A stretch of 64,000 nt of DNA. Origin: Ilyonectria destructans. Its lineage: Eukaryota > Ascomycota > Sordariomycetes > Hypocreales > Nectriaceae. Under the pieces are notes generated by a model. That model was not told the DNA's origin. It made no database searches and saw nothing but the letters and a program-made list of their open reading frames with translations. The DNA is taken from the NCBI GenBank assembly GCA_020740775.1, contig JAHEWK010000002.1, forward strand, positions 2,480,001 to 2,544,000, given 5' to 3'. How positions within the stretch are numbered: the stretch's first letter is position 1; each line of letters begins with the position of its first letter. A program made the position numbers and the translations under genes. Below are positions 12,717 through 23,601 of the stretch, piece by piece.

Positions 12717-12822
12717 GGGGGGCTGGCGCAACGGTAGCGCGTTAGATTCCAGTGTTTTCAGGGTTGTTTCTTGACTGCACGGTGATTCCTAAAGGCTAAG
12801 AGTTCAAATCTCTTGTCCCTCA
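12717..12822 (+). tRNA. tRNA-Trp (CCA), intron-containing, copy 3
   Basis: Acceptor, D-arm, CCA anticodon (12749-12751), T-arm AAGAG/CTCTT and A73 are all present. The intron is about 34 nt. A six-T terminator lies at 12828-12833. Its 3' spacer is nearly the same as that of copy 2, showing that gene and spacer were duplicated together. Confidence 0.82.
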
Positions 12823-12903
12823 ACTTCTTTTTTGGCCCTCTCCTTTCTACTTCTTCTCTGCCTCACATTCTTATAATTTCTTCTCTGCTGAATTGTCAAG
12901 CAA

Positions 12904-13009
12904 GGGGGGCTGGCGCAACGGTAGCGCGTTAGATTCCAGTGTTTTCAGGGTTGTTCCTTGACTGCTTGGAGATTCCTAAAGGCTAAGAGTTCAAATCTCT
13001 TGTCCCTCA
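12904..13009 (+). tRNA. tRNA-Trp (CCA), intron-containing, copy 4
   Basis: Same structure, with the CCA anticodon at 12936-12938. Its intron differs from copy 3 near its 3' end (gcttggagat instead of gcacggtgat). A five-T terminator lies at 13017-13021. The unique sequence after it marks the end of the array. Confidence 0.8.
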
Positions 13010-13174
13010 AATGTACTTTTTGCTGTGCCCTACTGTTAATGTTGTTTTTTTCTTTTGCTTTTCTATAAAAATTTCCTCGTACTAAATAAACAATTGCAAT
13101 TTGTTTGTATCTGGAAAAATCCCCAGTGTCTGACAGGATAACTAAGAAATGGAATAAACAAATAGCGATCTGTA

Positions 13175-13534
13175 CTAGGGGGGCCTCAAAAGCGGTCCCT
13201 CTGTGAATTGTTCCTCAACACGGGGAGGTCGTTGATTGGGAAAAGTATCGTTGATTGGGAACAAAAAGATACACTAAGTGCGCAGTAGATTATATCAGGA
13301 AACAAGTTACTCGTTTACAATAATCTATGTTAGTACCCCGTGTAGCATTGTGTGTTATTCATCTACATAGGCCTATTGACCTAATGAAATTGCCGTTACA
13401 TTGACACGCATACTAATTAAGGTGTGCCCTTATGTACACCGAGTTTTTTCCTCAATCAACGACCTTTTTCCCAATCAACGACCCCCCCGTGTTGAGGAAC
13501 GATTCATAGGGGGACCGCTTTTAAGGCCCCCTAG
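13175..13534. mobile_element. MITE, 360 bp, long terminal inverted repeats, TA target duplication
   Basis: The left end reads ctaggggggcctcaaaag and the right end is its near-perfect inverse. The inverted match continues for roughly 80 bp through the gttcctcaacacggg and gtcgttgattgggaaaa blocks. TA flanks both ends (13173-13174 and 13535-13536), the target preference of the Tc1/mariner superfamily. The core has no open frame, so the element is non-autonomous. The gtcgttgattggg motif also occurs as a subterminal direct repeat inside each end. Confidence 0.88.
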
Positions 13535-14799
13535 TAGTTGTAATAACTACGGTATAGAATACTAACCCAACTGGCCAAGTTGGCGGAATGTAACGTTTGA
13601 TACGGCACTTGCTCAGTCGCCCCTAACTGAGTGCCGCGAAATTCAGCTAGTGAATGTAACTGGTTTTGTCGCTTGAACCTGGTTGACCCGCTCTTCGAAG
13701 AGACTGAAATCCTTGATCTCCGCTGCTCATAAGTTTTCGGTATCCAACTTTACCGATGTGGAGAAACCGTGGTCCACCTCCTCATCTCTGAGGAATTCTG
13801 GGCCCGCGACGCGATGGCGCCATCATATTTGCCCTTTGTTTGGCGCGCTCTGGTAACGACAATTGCTCTAACTCATGGCTGGACCCACTGGAGCAGGCCA
13901 CTGTGGGACAGTCTGAGGCGCCTGAGGGGTAACTAGGGGGTCTGCTATTCGCACACAAGTACAAGTCCCCTTAGCTAAACCTTAGGCAACTGATGTACTG
14001 AGCATATGCAGTCAAAGGATACATTTTGAGGCTCTATTAAGAAGGAGTATTGCTATTCACACAACCTTTCCAGTTGTCAATAACCGTACCCCGCTGCAGA
14101 CGACATCACAGCGCCTGTCACACTAAAATTACAGCACATGTCAGCCGGGGAACTACAGGGCAAAATCCCCTGCAGCCAGCGCTCCCGTCACTAAAGCCCA
14201 CTGAAGGGGTTGGAAGAACTGATGGCTCCCCCTCAACTTCAGGATCAAGGTTCAGGATTAAAGTTGACAGTCTGATGTTCTAAAACCTAGAGCTTAGGAC
14301 TTTCTAAGGCTCAAGCCCTAGAATGGACCACTCAAAGATAAAAGGTCTTACGGGTCCTTCGATTGCAACAACAATAATAATGGAACAGCCATTTGTCAAG
14401 TGCACTCAGTATCCATGCGCGATCCAACAACAAGATGGGGATGTCGGTGCGAGGACGAGGACAATATTGATGAGAGCATAGGTTTTACAAGCCGGACACG
14501 GAACACACGGGGCGGGCATGATATATACGTGGGGAGTTGCAACAAGGCGTGTTTAGCACGACGTCGCGGACGGATCAGTTCCGATCAATCAGCTGGCAGT
14601 GGCACCACTTGTTTCGGGATTTGGAGCGGTGGATTGAGGTGAACACGGGTTGAGTTAGGAGGAGCAGCTTAAGTTGTAATAGAAAAGCAGGGTACAAGCG
14701 ACCTATGCTTAGATTGACTTTTCTTCTGCCTGTAACCCAACACCTACTCACAGTACACCTCAGCCGCCAACGACAGCAGAATTCCGCCAGTGTTGGCTT
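13535..14799. other. Gene-free region between MITE and NLR
   Basis: About 1.2 kb with only short, poorly composed open frames. It probably contains the 3' UTR of the NLR and old repeat debris. No recognisable gene. Confidence 0.45.
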
Positions 14800-17226
14800 T
14801 CAAGTCGGATCGACGGCGGCGCCATTCTCGAGAAGCAGCCTGATCACCATGGTATGTCCATTCCGCGAGGCCGAGTTCAATGGCGTCAGTCCGTTGTTGG
14901 TTGCGACCGCCATGTCGGCGCCTTTCTCGAGAAGCAGCTTGACAACCTGGGTATGTCCATTCTGCGAGGCCGAGTTCAACGGCGTCCACCCGTTGTTGTT
15001 AGCAATCGTGATGTCGGCGCCCTCCTCGAGAAGCAGCTTGACCATTATGATATGTCCATGATGTGAGGCCGAGTTCAATGGCGTCCATCCGTCGTTGTCC
15101 TTGGTGTCGATGTCGATGCCGTCTTTGGCGAGAAGCAGCCGAACCACTTCCTCGTCGTCATTTTCAGCCGCAAGAAACAGCGGCGTCTGACCGTTTTCAT
15201 TCCTGGCGTTAACATTAATGCCGACCTCGGCAAGAAACAACCTGACCACCGCCGTGTTCCCGTTTGCGGCTGCAAAAGACAGCGGCGTTTGACCGTAATG
15301 GTCTACGGCGTTGACAGCGATGCCATCTTCAGCAAGAAGCAACTGGATTACTTCCTCGTGCCCACGAGAAGCCGCATATATTAGCGGTGTCCATTTGTCG
15401 TTATCCTCAGAGTTGATGTCAGTGCCGTCTTTGGCAAGCAACAGCTTGACAATATCCTCATCTGCATTCGCAGCCGCATGCAACAGTGACGTCCGACCGT
15501 TGCTGTCCTTGGCATTGACGTCCACGCTATCATCGGCAAGAAGCCACTGGACCACCGCCTCTCTCCCACCCATAACCGCACATAACAGCGGCGTCCAGCC
15601 GTAGTGGCCCCCCTTAGCGTTGACATCGACGCCGTGTTTGGTCAGCAGCAACTTCACCAATTCCTCGCTCCCAACCTGAACTGCCCACAATAGTGTCGTG
15701 TTACCGTCGCGATCCTTGGCGTTGATGTCGACGTCATCTCTAGCATGAGGTAGCTTGGCGTTCGGGTTAACATCATTGTTGTCCCCGCCAAGCAGCAGCT
15801 TGACACCCGCCTCATACCCGAGCATTGCTGCATACAACAGAGGTGTCCGACCAAAGCGGTCCTTGGCGTTGACGTCAACGCCGTTTGTGGAGAGAAGCAG
15901 CCGCATCATGGCGCCACTTCTATTCGTGATTGCAAGAAACAGCGGCGTCCGGCCGTATTGATCCTTGGTGTTAACATCAACTGAGTCTGTGGCAAGAAGC
16001 AGCTTGACAATATGTCGGCTCCCTCCCAAGGTTGCAAAATACAGCGCCGACCGACCGTAAATATCCTTCGCATTGACATTGACACCATCTTTCGCGAGAA
16101 GTAGCCGTGCTATTGCTTCATCCCCTTTATGAGCCGCGTATGAGAGCGGCGTATGACCTAAGTAGGTCTTGATATTGAAATCGATCCTGTCATCAGCGAG
16201 AAGCAGGTTGGTTATTGTCTTATTCCTATGGCCAACTGCAAGAAATAGCAGCGTCTGGCCATGGCAGTCCTTAGCATTGGTATTGACGCTGGCTTTAGCA
16301 AGTAGCACCTCAACCATCGCCTCGTCGTCATTCTCGACCGCCCACAGCAATGGTGTATGACCGTGCTTGTTCTTGGCGTTAACATCAATATTATCATGAG
16401 TAAGCAGCAGCTTAACCACCCGCCTGTCGCTGTTCAGGATTGCACACCACAGTGGCGTCTGATCATAGCGGTTCTTGATATTAACATCGACGCTATCTTT
16501 GCCAAGTAGCAGGTGGATCACTGCCCTATCGCTATTGCGGACTGCCTGGAATAGCGGCGTGTGGCCGACATTGTTCTTGGCGTTAGCATCGATGCCATCT
16601 TTACGCAGCAACAGCCGGACAATCTCCTCTTGGCTGTTCGCGGCTGCGAACCAGAGCGGCGTCTGACCGAACTTGTTTCTGACATTCGCATCGACGCTAT
16701 CCTTACAGAGCAACAGCTGGGTAACCTCCTCGTGTCTGTTCGTGACTGCCCACCATAGCGGCGTTTGATCGTAGTGGTCCTTAGCATTGGTATCAACGCC
16801 GTCTATGGCGAGTAGTAGATCGACCACTGCCTTGTTCCCATTGCGGGCTGCCCACCATAGCGGCGTCTGACCAAACTTGTTCCTGAAGTTGGCATCGATG
16901 CCATCTTTGGCGAGCAGTAGCTTGGCCACTGCTTCGTTCCCCTTCTCAGTCGCCCACAAGAGCAGCGTCTGACCGTTGTCGTCCTTGCCATTGGCGTCAA
17001 TGTTATCTGTGGCGAGTAGGAGCCTGACCACGGCCTCGTTCCCTGTCTCTGCTGCCCACCACAACAGCATCTGACCATTGATGTCCTTGGAATTGACGTC
17101 AATATTCTCGTTAGCTAACAATAGCTCCATCACCGCCATATTCCCATTCTTAGCTGCCCACCATAGCGGAGTCCGACCATAATAGTCCTTTGTATTGACG
17201 TCAACGCCGTCTGTAGCCAACAGCAG
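14800..17226 (-). repeat. C-terminal half of the ankyrin repeat tract
   Basis: This covers roughly units 19-42. The period is 102 bp, with two longer units: one near 15,720-15,780 carries about 15 extra residues ([14 protein letters not shown]), and the last three units (14,800-15,090) are 99 bp with a different consensus ([19 protein letters not shown]). Confidence 0.8.
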
Positions 17227-20200
17227 CTGGACCACCTCCTTGTACCCTCTTTTGGCTGCCCATAGTAGTGGAGTCTGGCTATGGTAGTCCTTTGCATTGA
17301 TGTTGACGCCGTCTGTGGCTAGGAGCAGCTCGACCACCGCCTCGTACCCCTCCTTGACTGTTTTCAATGTCGGCGCTTGACTGCTTTTGTTGTCAGAATT
17401 GAAATGAATGCCGTTGGCTTGCAGTAGCTTGGGGATGGCCTCGTATCCGGACTCGTCCTCTGCATCGGTCAAAGAAACGTCCCCTTGATGATGACGTAAA
17501 GCCAACAACAGCGGCATCTGACCGTTCTTATCCGTCGCATTAACATCAACGCCTTTTCCACCAAGTAGCAGCTTGACTACCGCCTGGTATCCCTTCTTGG
17601 TCGCATATAACAGCGGTGTCTGGCCACTCTTGTCCATAGCGTTAACGTTGGCGTGGCCTGTGGCAAGAAGCAGCCGGACCACCATTCCATACCCCTTTTG
17701 GGCTGCCCACCACAGCGGCGTCCAATGATCATTGTCTTTGGTATTGACGTCAATGTCGTCTGTGGCTAGTAGCAGCTCGACCATCTCCTCGTTCCCGTTG
17801 CGGGCCGCCCACAGTAGCGGTGCCTGGCCGAACTTGTTCTTGACATTGACATTGACACTGTCATTATCAAGAAGCAGCTGAATGATCGTCTTATTCCTGT
17901 TTGCAACCGCCCACCACAGCGGAGTTTGACCGTTCTTGTCCTGGGTGTTAACTTCGATACCGGCTTTTCCAAGCAGCAGCCGGACCACCGTATTGTACCC
18001 TTTTTCGGTCGCATATAATAGCAATGTCTGGCCATTCTTGTCTCTGGAATTGACATCGATGTCGTCTGTGGCAAGAAGCAGCTGAACCACCATCTCATAC
18101 CCCTTCTCAACTGCCCACCATAGCGGCGTCCAATGATCGTTGTCTTGGGCATTGACATCGATGCTGTCTATAGCAAGGAGCTGTTTCACTACAGCTTCAT
18201 GCCCGTAAGCAGCCGCACATAACAGTGGTGTCTGACCGTGGCGGTCCTTGGCGTCGGCGTCAACGCCGTCTGCAGCCAGGAGCAGCCTAACCACCATCTT
18301 GTGCCCGATCTTGGCCGCCCACAACAGCGGTGTTTGGTCGTTCTTGTCTCTGGCATTGACATCAACACCTCTTTTACCAAGCAGCAGCTCAACAACTCCA
18401 TCACACCCGCTACGGGCCGCCCACAGTAGCGGAGTCTGACCGTAGGAGTCCATAGCATTGGCCTCAATACTGTCTGTGGCAAGTAGCAACTTAACCACCC
18501 CTTCGTACCCCTTCTGGGCCGCCCGCCCTAGCGGCGTCTGATAGTCTTTATCCTTAGCATTGACGTTGATACTGTCTTTCTCAAGAAGTAGCTTGACCAC
18601 CACCTCGTCACTGTTGCGGGCTGCCCACCACAGTGCCGTCTGATCGTAGTAGTTCTTAGCATTGACGTCGACGCTGTTTTGACTGAGCAGTAGCTTAACC
18701 ACATTCATATACCCGTTGCGGACGGCCCACCACAGCGGCGTCTGATTATAGTGGTCCTTCGCGTTGACATCGATGCTTTCTCTTGCAAGCAGCTGCTCGA
18801 CTACTGCTTCATGCCCGTTCTTGGCTGCACACAACAGCGGCGTCTGGCCGTATCGGTCCTCGGCATTAGCATCAACACCGTTTGTGGACAGTAGCAGCCC
18901 GACCATCGTCGTCTGTCCGCTCTTGGCCGCCCACAAAAGCGGCGTCTGGCCGTCCCTGTCCTTGGTGTTGACGTCGACACCATCTTCGGCAAGCAGCTGC
19001 TTAACTACCGATTCGTGCCCGTTGCTGGCCGCATACGAAAGTGGCGTCCGACCGGAGCCATCCACTATATTCAGCTCTCGCCTACGCAACAAGGTCTCCA
19101 CTGCTGCTTCAATCCCGAAGTATGCCGCTAAATGCAGTCCGGTCATTTGCCTTGGAACCTCTTGGCTGTAATCTGAATTCCTCCAGGACGGCTTGAGGGC
19201 CATCAATGCTTGGCTCGACGCATGTACCTTCGCCTCGCAATTGCTGAAGTCTATAACTTCCTGGGGTAAAGACGAGGTGTTACGAGCGTGATGTCCCCAA
19301 TTGTGTGCAGCGTAGTCGAAAAACGGATTTGACCGCAGTCGCTCCTCAAACTCCTCGTCTGTCTGACAAAACCCGCTGTCAAAGGCTTTGAATGAGAGAT
19401 AGGTCACGCAGGTCTTGGTGATATCTGTCTCTGAGTGCGGGAACCATTTTTCTTGCATTTGTTCGAAGTATTCTTGCGTTGTGTTGTGAACTAGTCGGAT
19501 GATGCTGCTTTCTTTGTCGACTGTGACTAATCCAGCACACACAGAAATCACATCTTCAATCTCTGGGAGATTCAGCTTGTCAAGTTCGTTATTCCCAGCT
19601 TCTACTGCGAGAGCATGCTGAAGTTCCTGTTTCAAAAGTGGTCTTTTTGCACAGGTGATCCATGACAGAACCTGCTTGGCTTGTTCTTTTTGGGCTTGGT
19701 TCTGACCTTCGATACGCTCCATGGCATCCTTGTATGCATAGCGGTGTGCTTCTAGGCCTGTCGGTAGGTTCGCAAGGGTAGTTCTGACAGCCTTGATCGA
19801 TTGTTTTCCAACCAGTGAGTTGAGGTGGAGCTGAGCAAGGAGGAACCTAGGAGCACGGTATTAGCGCCTAGTCTAATATACGAGTAGAGAGTCGTACATT
19901 CCCTGCACTGACTGGACAATTTCCGTCTTGACTTCATCTTGCAGTTCTGAATCACGACTGACAAAGTCTGGCAGTCGGTGCATTTGGCCATTGAGATACA
20001 TCCGTACGTCTTCGTCAGTCGCGCTAATCTGGAACAAAATGCTCCCTTCGAACTGCCTATTGATCTCGGGAATGGACCTCGAAGTCGCAAAGACGTTTGC
20101 TCCAGACTTTTCACGAAGGCTGAGAATCTCGGATAGAAATTTCACCCGGCAGCCATCAGAGCCTTGGCACTCGTCGAGTGCGTCTACGACAATGAAGACT

Positions 20201-21759
20201 CGATTATACATGGTCGCCACAGAATGAAGAGTTTTCGAGATGGCCTCCAATGAGGGTCGAGTCCGCTTATTCTTGTGCTGGTCATAGAGGGCTCTTACGC
20301 AATTCGGTAGAGGGGACCTTCCTTGAACCAGCTGTTTTAGGAGACTGGAAAGCAAGTCGTCGGCTTTCTGTTTGTCCCACCAACGAAAGTTGCAATAGAC
20401 GTATGCAACACCGATATCCGGGTTATGACCAAACCGCGTAGTAAGGTCCTCAACTACAGTGGATGTGAGGATTGTCTTCCCTGCTCCTGGAATGCCTGGG
20501 CAGAACAACGTTTGCGTCCCTGTGTTGAGCCAAGTCTTGTACTTCGACGAGTCAAGAAACCATTGGCCTGTTCCGGGTTCTCGCCTCCCGAGAGAGTCGC
20601 TCTGCTGGGGGGCGTAGTCGATTGACGTAAGCCAGTTGATAATCGTTTTGTGTTCTTGGCTCTGTTGCTCACGGATAAGATCCGAAACGCCACCCGAAAT
20701 GTCTGGTATAAACATTTAGAATTCACATTTGCAACGGGGCCATTCTGAGACTCCGTTATACTGACCAGAGATAAGATCGCCTATCCTCTTCTCAGCCTCG
20801 ACCCTGGTGGGACGAATTCGACTAAGAAGATCTTTTGCGTATGCACCTGCCATCATTGCTGCGTACCCTTGCCACTCCTTATTCTTGTGCGTATCCGAGT
20901 AGTCGCATATACCACGAATAACCAGACAAGGGAAGTGGTTCATCAGGCCGGCCGCTTCCATTTCAAAGCACAGAACATCCTTTTCGGCTGCAAGTTTATC
21001 CCGAACCCAAGCATCCTTCATCAACTGGTTCGCTGAAGCAATCATGCCGTAGTGAATTGCCGGATTATCGTCGCGTTCGGTCCGTTCACGTCGCACTATC
21101 AAATTTGATACATCTTTACCACAGACAGCCGCACAGCTTGCTTCGCCACTCGGAGGGTGGATGACGCTTCTTTGATAAAGACGGTCTGTACTTGGATCTG
21201 GCTGCTCATACTTCCTTCGCAGCCTTGGATTCTCCTCGAGAATTCCATTGATGGTTTCTTCAAGACGATGTCCTTTCCTCTCGTACTGGGCTTCAAGTCC
21301 ACTCACCGCGGTCCTCAAGACTGCTGGCGGTTGGTTCAAGAGCCCTGTTGGACAGAAGCTCTGATCCTGTATAGTCTTACCAAAGTCATACTGAAATACG
21401 CTAGCACTAACCACGACGTCGCCAAGACGGATATCATGCTTTGGGCTTGGTGCACCGCCGCCGATGCCAACCATCAGACCTATTCTGACGTTGGGAAAGC
21501 TACGTAGCATGTCTTTTGCGACGCTTGTTGCCGATGATATTCCGTACTCGCCGTTGGGCAAGACGGCAATAACAACATTGTGATCCCCAACCTTTCCTAG
21601 TGTATAGTCGTTGTTATCATTGGGAGGTACGTATTCGGGTCGTTCATGTTCTTCGTCGAGGAAACATTGCGCGGCCACATACTCGGTTTTTATGGCACAG
21701 ATCCAGCCGACTGTGTATTCATCATGGACCAGCTTTCGCTCAGGAAGCTGTCCGCTCAT
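14800..21759 (-). CDS. NLR receptor: PNP_UDP domain - NACHT ATPase - about 42 ankyrin repeats
   Basis: Three exons, 21759-20766, 20702-19898 and 19846-14800 (minus strand), encode about 2,281 residues. Introns are 63 nt (GTCAGT donor) and 51 nt (GTACGA donor), and phase is kept at both joins. Residues about 10-315 are a nucleoside-phosphorylase domain ([41 protein letters not shown]). Residues about 390-560 are NACHT, with Walker A GIPGAGKT near 401-408 and Walker [11 protein letters not shown] near 500. A helical linker follows to about 830. The rest is ankyrin: units 1-39 mostly of 34 residues (pattern [20 protein letters not shown]...DVNAKD) and a final three of 33. This is the architecture of fungal NLRs in non-self recognition and cell-death signalling, presumably cytosolic with ligand sensing by the repeats. 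The PNP active-site Glu and Asp are present, so it may be an enzyme. That last point is inference. Confidence 0.92.
17227..19164 (-). repeat. N-terminal half of the ankyrin repeat tract
   Basis: This covers roughly units 1-18, mostly 102-bp periods on the minus strand. One irregular unit (about 17,390-17,520) carries an extra 13-residue insertion ([13 protein letters not shown]). Confidence 0.8.
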
Positions 21760-22498
21760 TATCACAACCGGCCTCTTCCCTGTTTCCTGCACCCAATATA
21801 TTTCGTTGATTATTTTCGGGCGCGAGCTCTCTCGTCGTCGTGGTCCAAGCTCTAGGAGATTGTAGGAAAGTATGGAGGGACGTTGTATCCGAGAATGACT
21901 GGGTTGGAGTGTTGTGTTAGGTTCTTGAGCCTAGAACCGTGTGCACATTAGAGGAGAGAATAGTGATCCATAGAGGCTGGCCGGCTATTGATGGGGGTTG
22001 GCGAGATAAGTGCGGGAAATTTGAGTACAGCTCGTCCGCGCTTGTCAGCATTGGCGGGGCTGGGCCTCCGGATCAACAATGGGGGCGTTTCGAATGGCAA
22101 CTTATGGGCTATGTGATGAGCCCAGAATCCGAAATGTATTGATGTGCGAGGAATAGACAGCAGATCGGATGCAGAGAAGGAAGGGTTGTTAAGGACAGCT
22201 AGTTGATGTTGGCGATAAAATGCAGTGACACGTCAGCAGCCGCGTCGGGTATCAGCAGTTGTCCCAGTTGTCCGGACGAGGCTGTGGGCAAAAGCGCGGT
22301 TAAAACTGAGCAAGATATAGCCTCCTCTAACCTCGACTACTCGTCGCTTTGAATTTAGCCCTTCGTCTTCTTCTTTAGGTTCACCCTGGATCATTGGGAG
22401 GGAATTCCCTTCATAAACGCGGCACTCTCTGTCGTATTCTCTATTGGCTTCTGCCGTATCGCCCCATCGCTTGACGTGCCTTCCTACACTGCGCAGAA
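21760..22498. promoter_or_regulatory. Shared divergent promoter region, NLR and Cys/His-rich family gene
   Basis: 739 bp separate the two start codons, which face away from each other, so both promoters lie here. No TATA element stands out. No coding frame is supported. Confidence 0.45.
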
Positions 22499-23601
22499 AT
22501 GGACTCAAACGATATCTGGATGGAGCCGGTGTGCGCCTTTTGTCATTCGGCGGCGGAAGTGGAATGTAGCTGCGAGTCGGATGAATTCAACACGGCCCTT
22601 GAACAGGCTGAGGCACGGATAATGCAGTCCAGATATAACGACGTGCGGTACGGGGACCTCTGTTCCCACTTCTGCTCCATACTCCCAGACCAAATCAAGC
22701 TGATATCCCTCATCACAGCTCATGGATCCGAGCTCACACACAAGACTATATCTTCAAATACTTTCGACTCCTTGTTGAGCAGCGTAAAGAAGCTCACATG
22801 GCCCACCTGCACCGGGTCGCCGAAGACCACCCTCCACCGCACCTCAGCGAAATTGCCGCCGCTCAGGCTAGACTTAAACAGGGCATGAGCGAGGACTGGC
22901 AAGCGTCCGTTCAACGCTACCCTGAGGTCTCCAAGTACTTCTACAGCCTCGTGAGGCTGGACCTCCCCTACGATGACCAATCGGCAGTGAGAAACCCGCC
23001 CCTGGGTGCGTTAAACGGCTCTCGAATAGCCAGGAGAAACAACGAAGCCACAGTTGGAAGCGTACACAGCATGGCAGATGGGAAAGATGGTACTGGAAGA
23101 GAGTTGGCCAGACGAGTACACCCCCAAGATGGTCTTGAGCACCCACAATTTCCTCCCACTGAGGAACGTAACCAGGATCATGGTGCTTGGGGAAACTCTA
23201 ACGGTGGTAATGGTGCGGACAACGTAGCCGATGAAGTTGGAGACGGCGGTAATGGCGCCGACGACTGGGGTGATTTCACGGCATCGAAGTCGAAAAAGAA
23301 CGATAAGTCGCCTCTCTTTTTCGGCGAGTCTGATGCACTGAGAAAGGAGCCTGAAGCTGAGCAAGGCAAGGAGGATCCTTGGGGTCGGGGCTTTTCTAAG
23401 AAAGATGTAATTCCAGAGCCTCTAACGGCACCCGAGAAGACGGAGGATGAGGAAATTTGGGATACACGTAGAATCTCAAGGAAGAAGAAGAAAGGCAAGA
23501 AGAATCCTTCGGGTCGGGATTCTTTCAAGAAGGAGGCAATTCCAGAAACTCTACCGGCACCCGAGAAGACGGAAGATGAGGACGTTTGGGACGAATGGTG
23601 A
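22499..23601 (+). CDS. Fungus-specific protein with N-terminal WMEPVCAFCH motif and acidic Trp repeats
   Basis: Exons 22499-22647 and 22719-23601 give about 343 residues. The intron (71 nt, GTACGG donor, catcacag acceptor) restores the helix NDVRSWIRAHTQDYIFKYFR and removes an out-of-place frame. The N-terminal 150 residues match a fungal family I recall by pattern: an opening CxxCH cluster, then a long helical region (EQRKEAHMAHL, LKQGMSEDWQASVQRYPEV, YFYSLVRLDL). The C-terminal half is low-complexity, Lys/Asp-rich and contains a duplicated segment of about 40 residues ending EKTEDEEIWD and EKTEDEDVWD. No enzyme motif is visible and the function is unknown. It is divergent from the NLR gene, which could mean functional pairing but proves nothing. 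Confidence 0.75.

Larger units (their letters stand above)
12338..13009 (+). repeat. Tandem array of four tRNA-Trp units, period about 185-194 bp
   Basis: Unit starts at 12338, 12532, 12717 and 12904. The spacers after copies 2 and 3 share long blocks (ttcttttttggccct, tacttcttctct, cctcacattctta), so the repeated unit is the gene plus about 80 bp of flank. Confidence 0.85.

Noticed and set aside
12338..13009. CRISPR-like array (regular repeats and spacers)
   Set aside because: The repeats are tRNA genes with pol III signals and related spacers in a eukaryotic genome; no CRISPR features.
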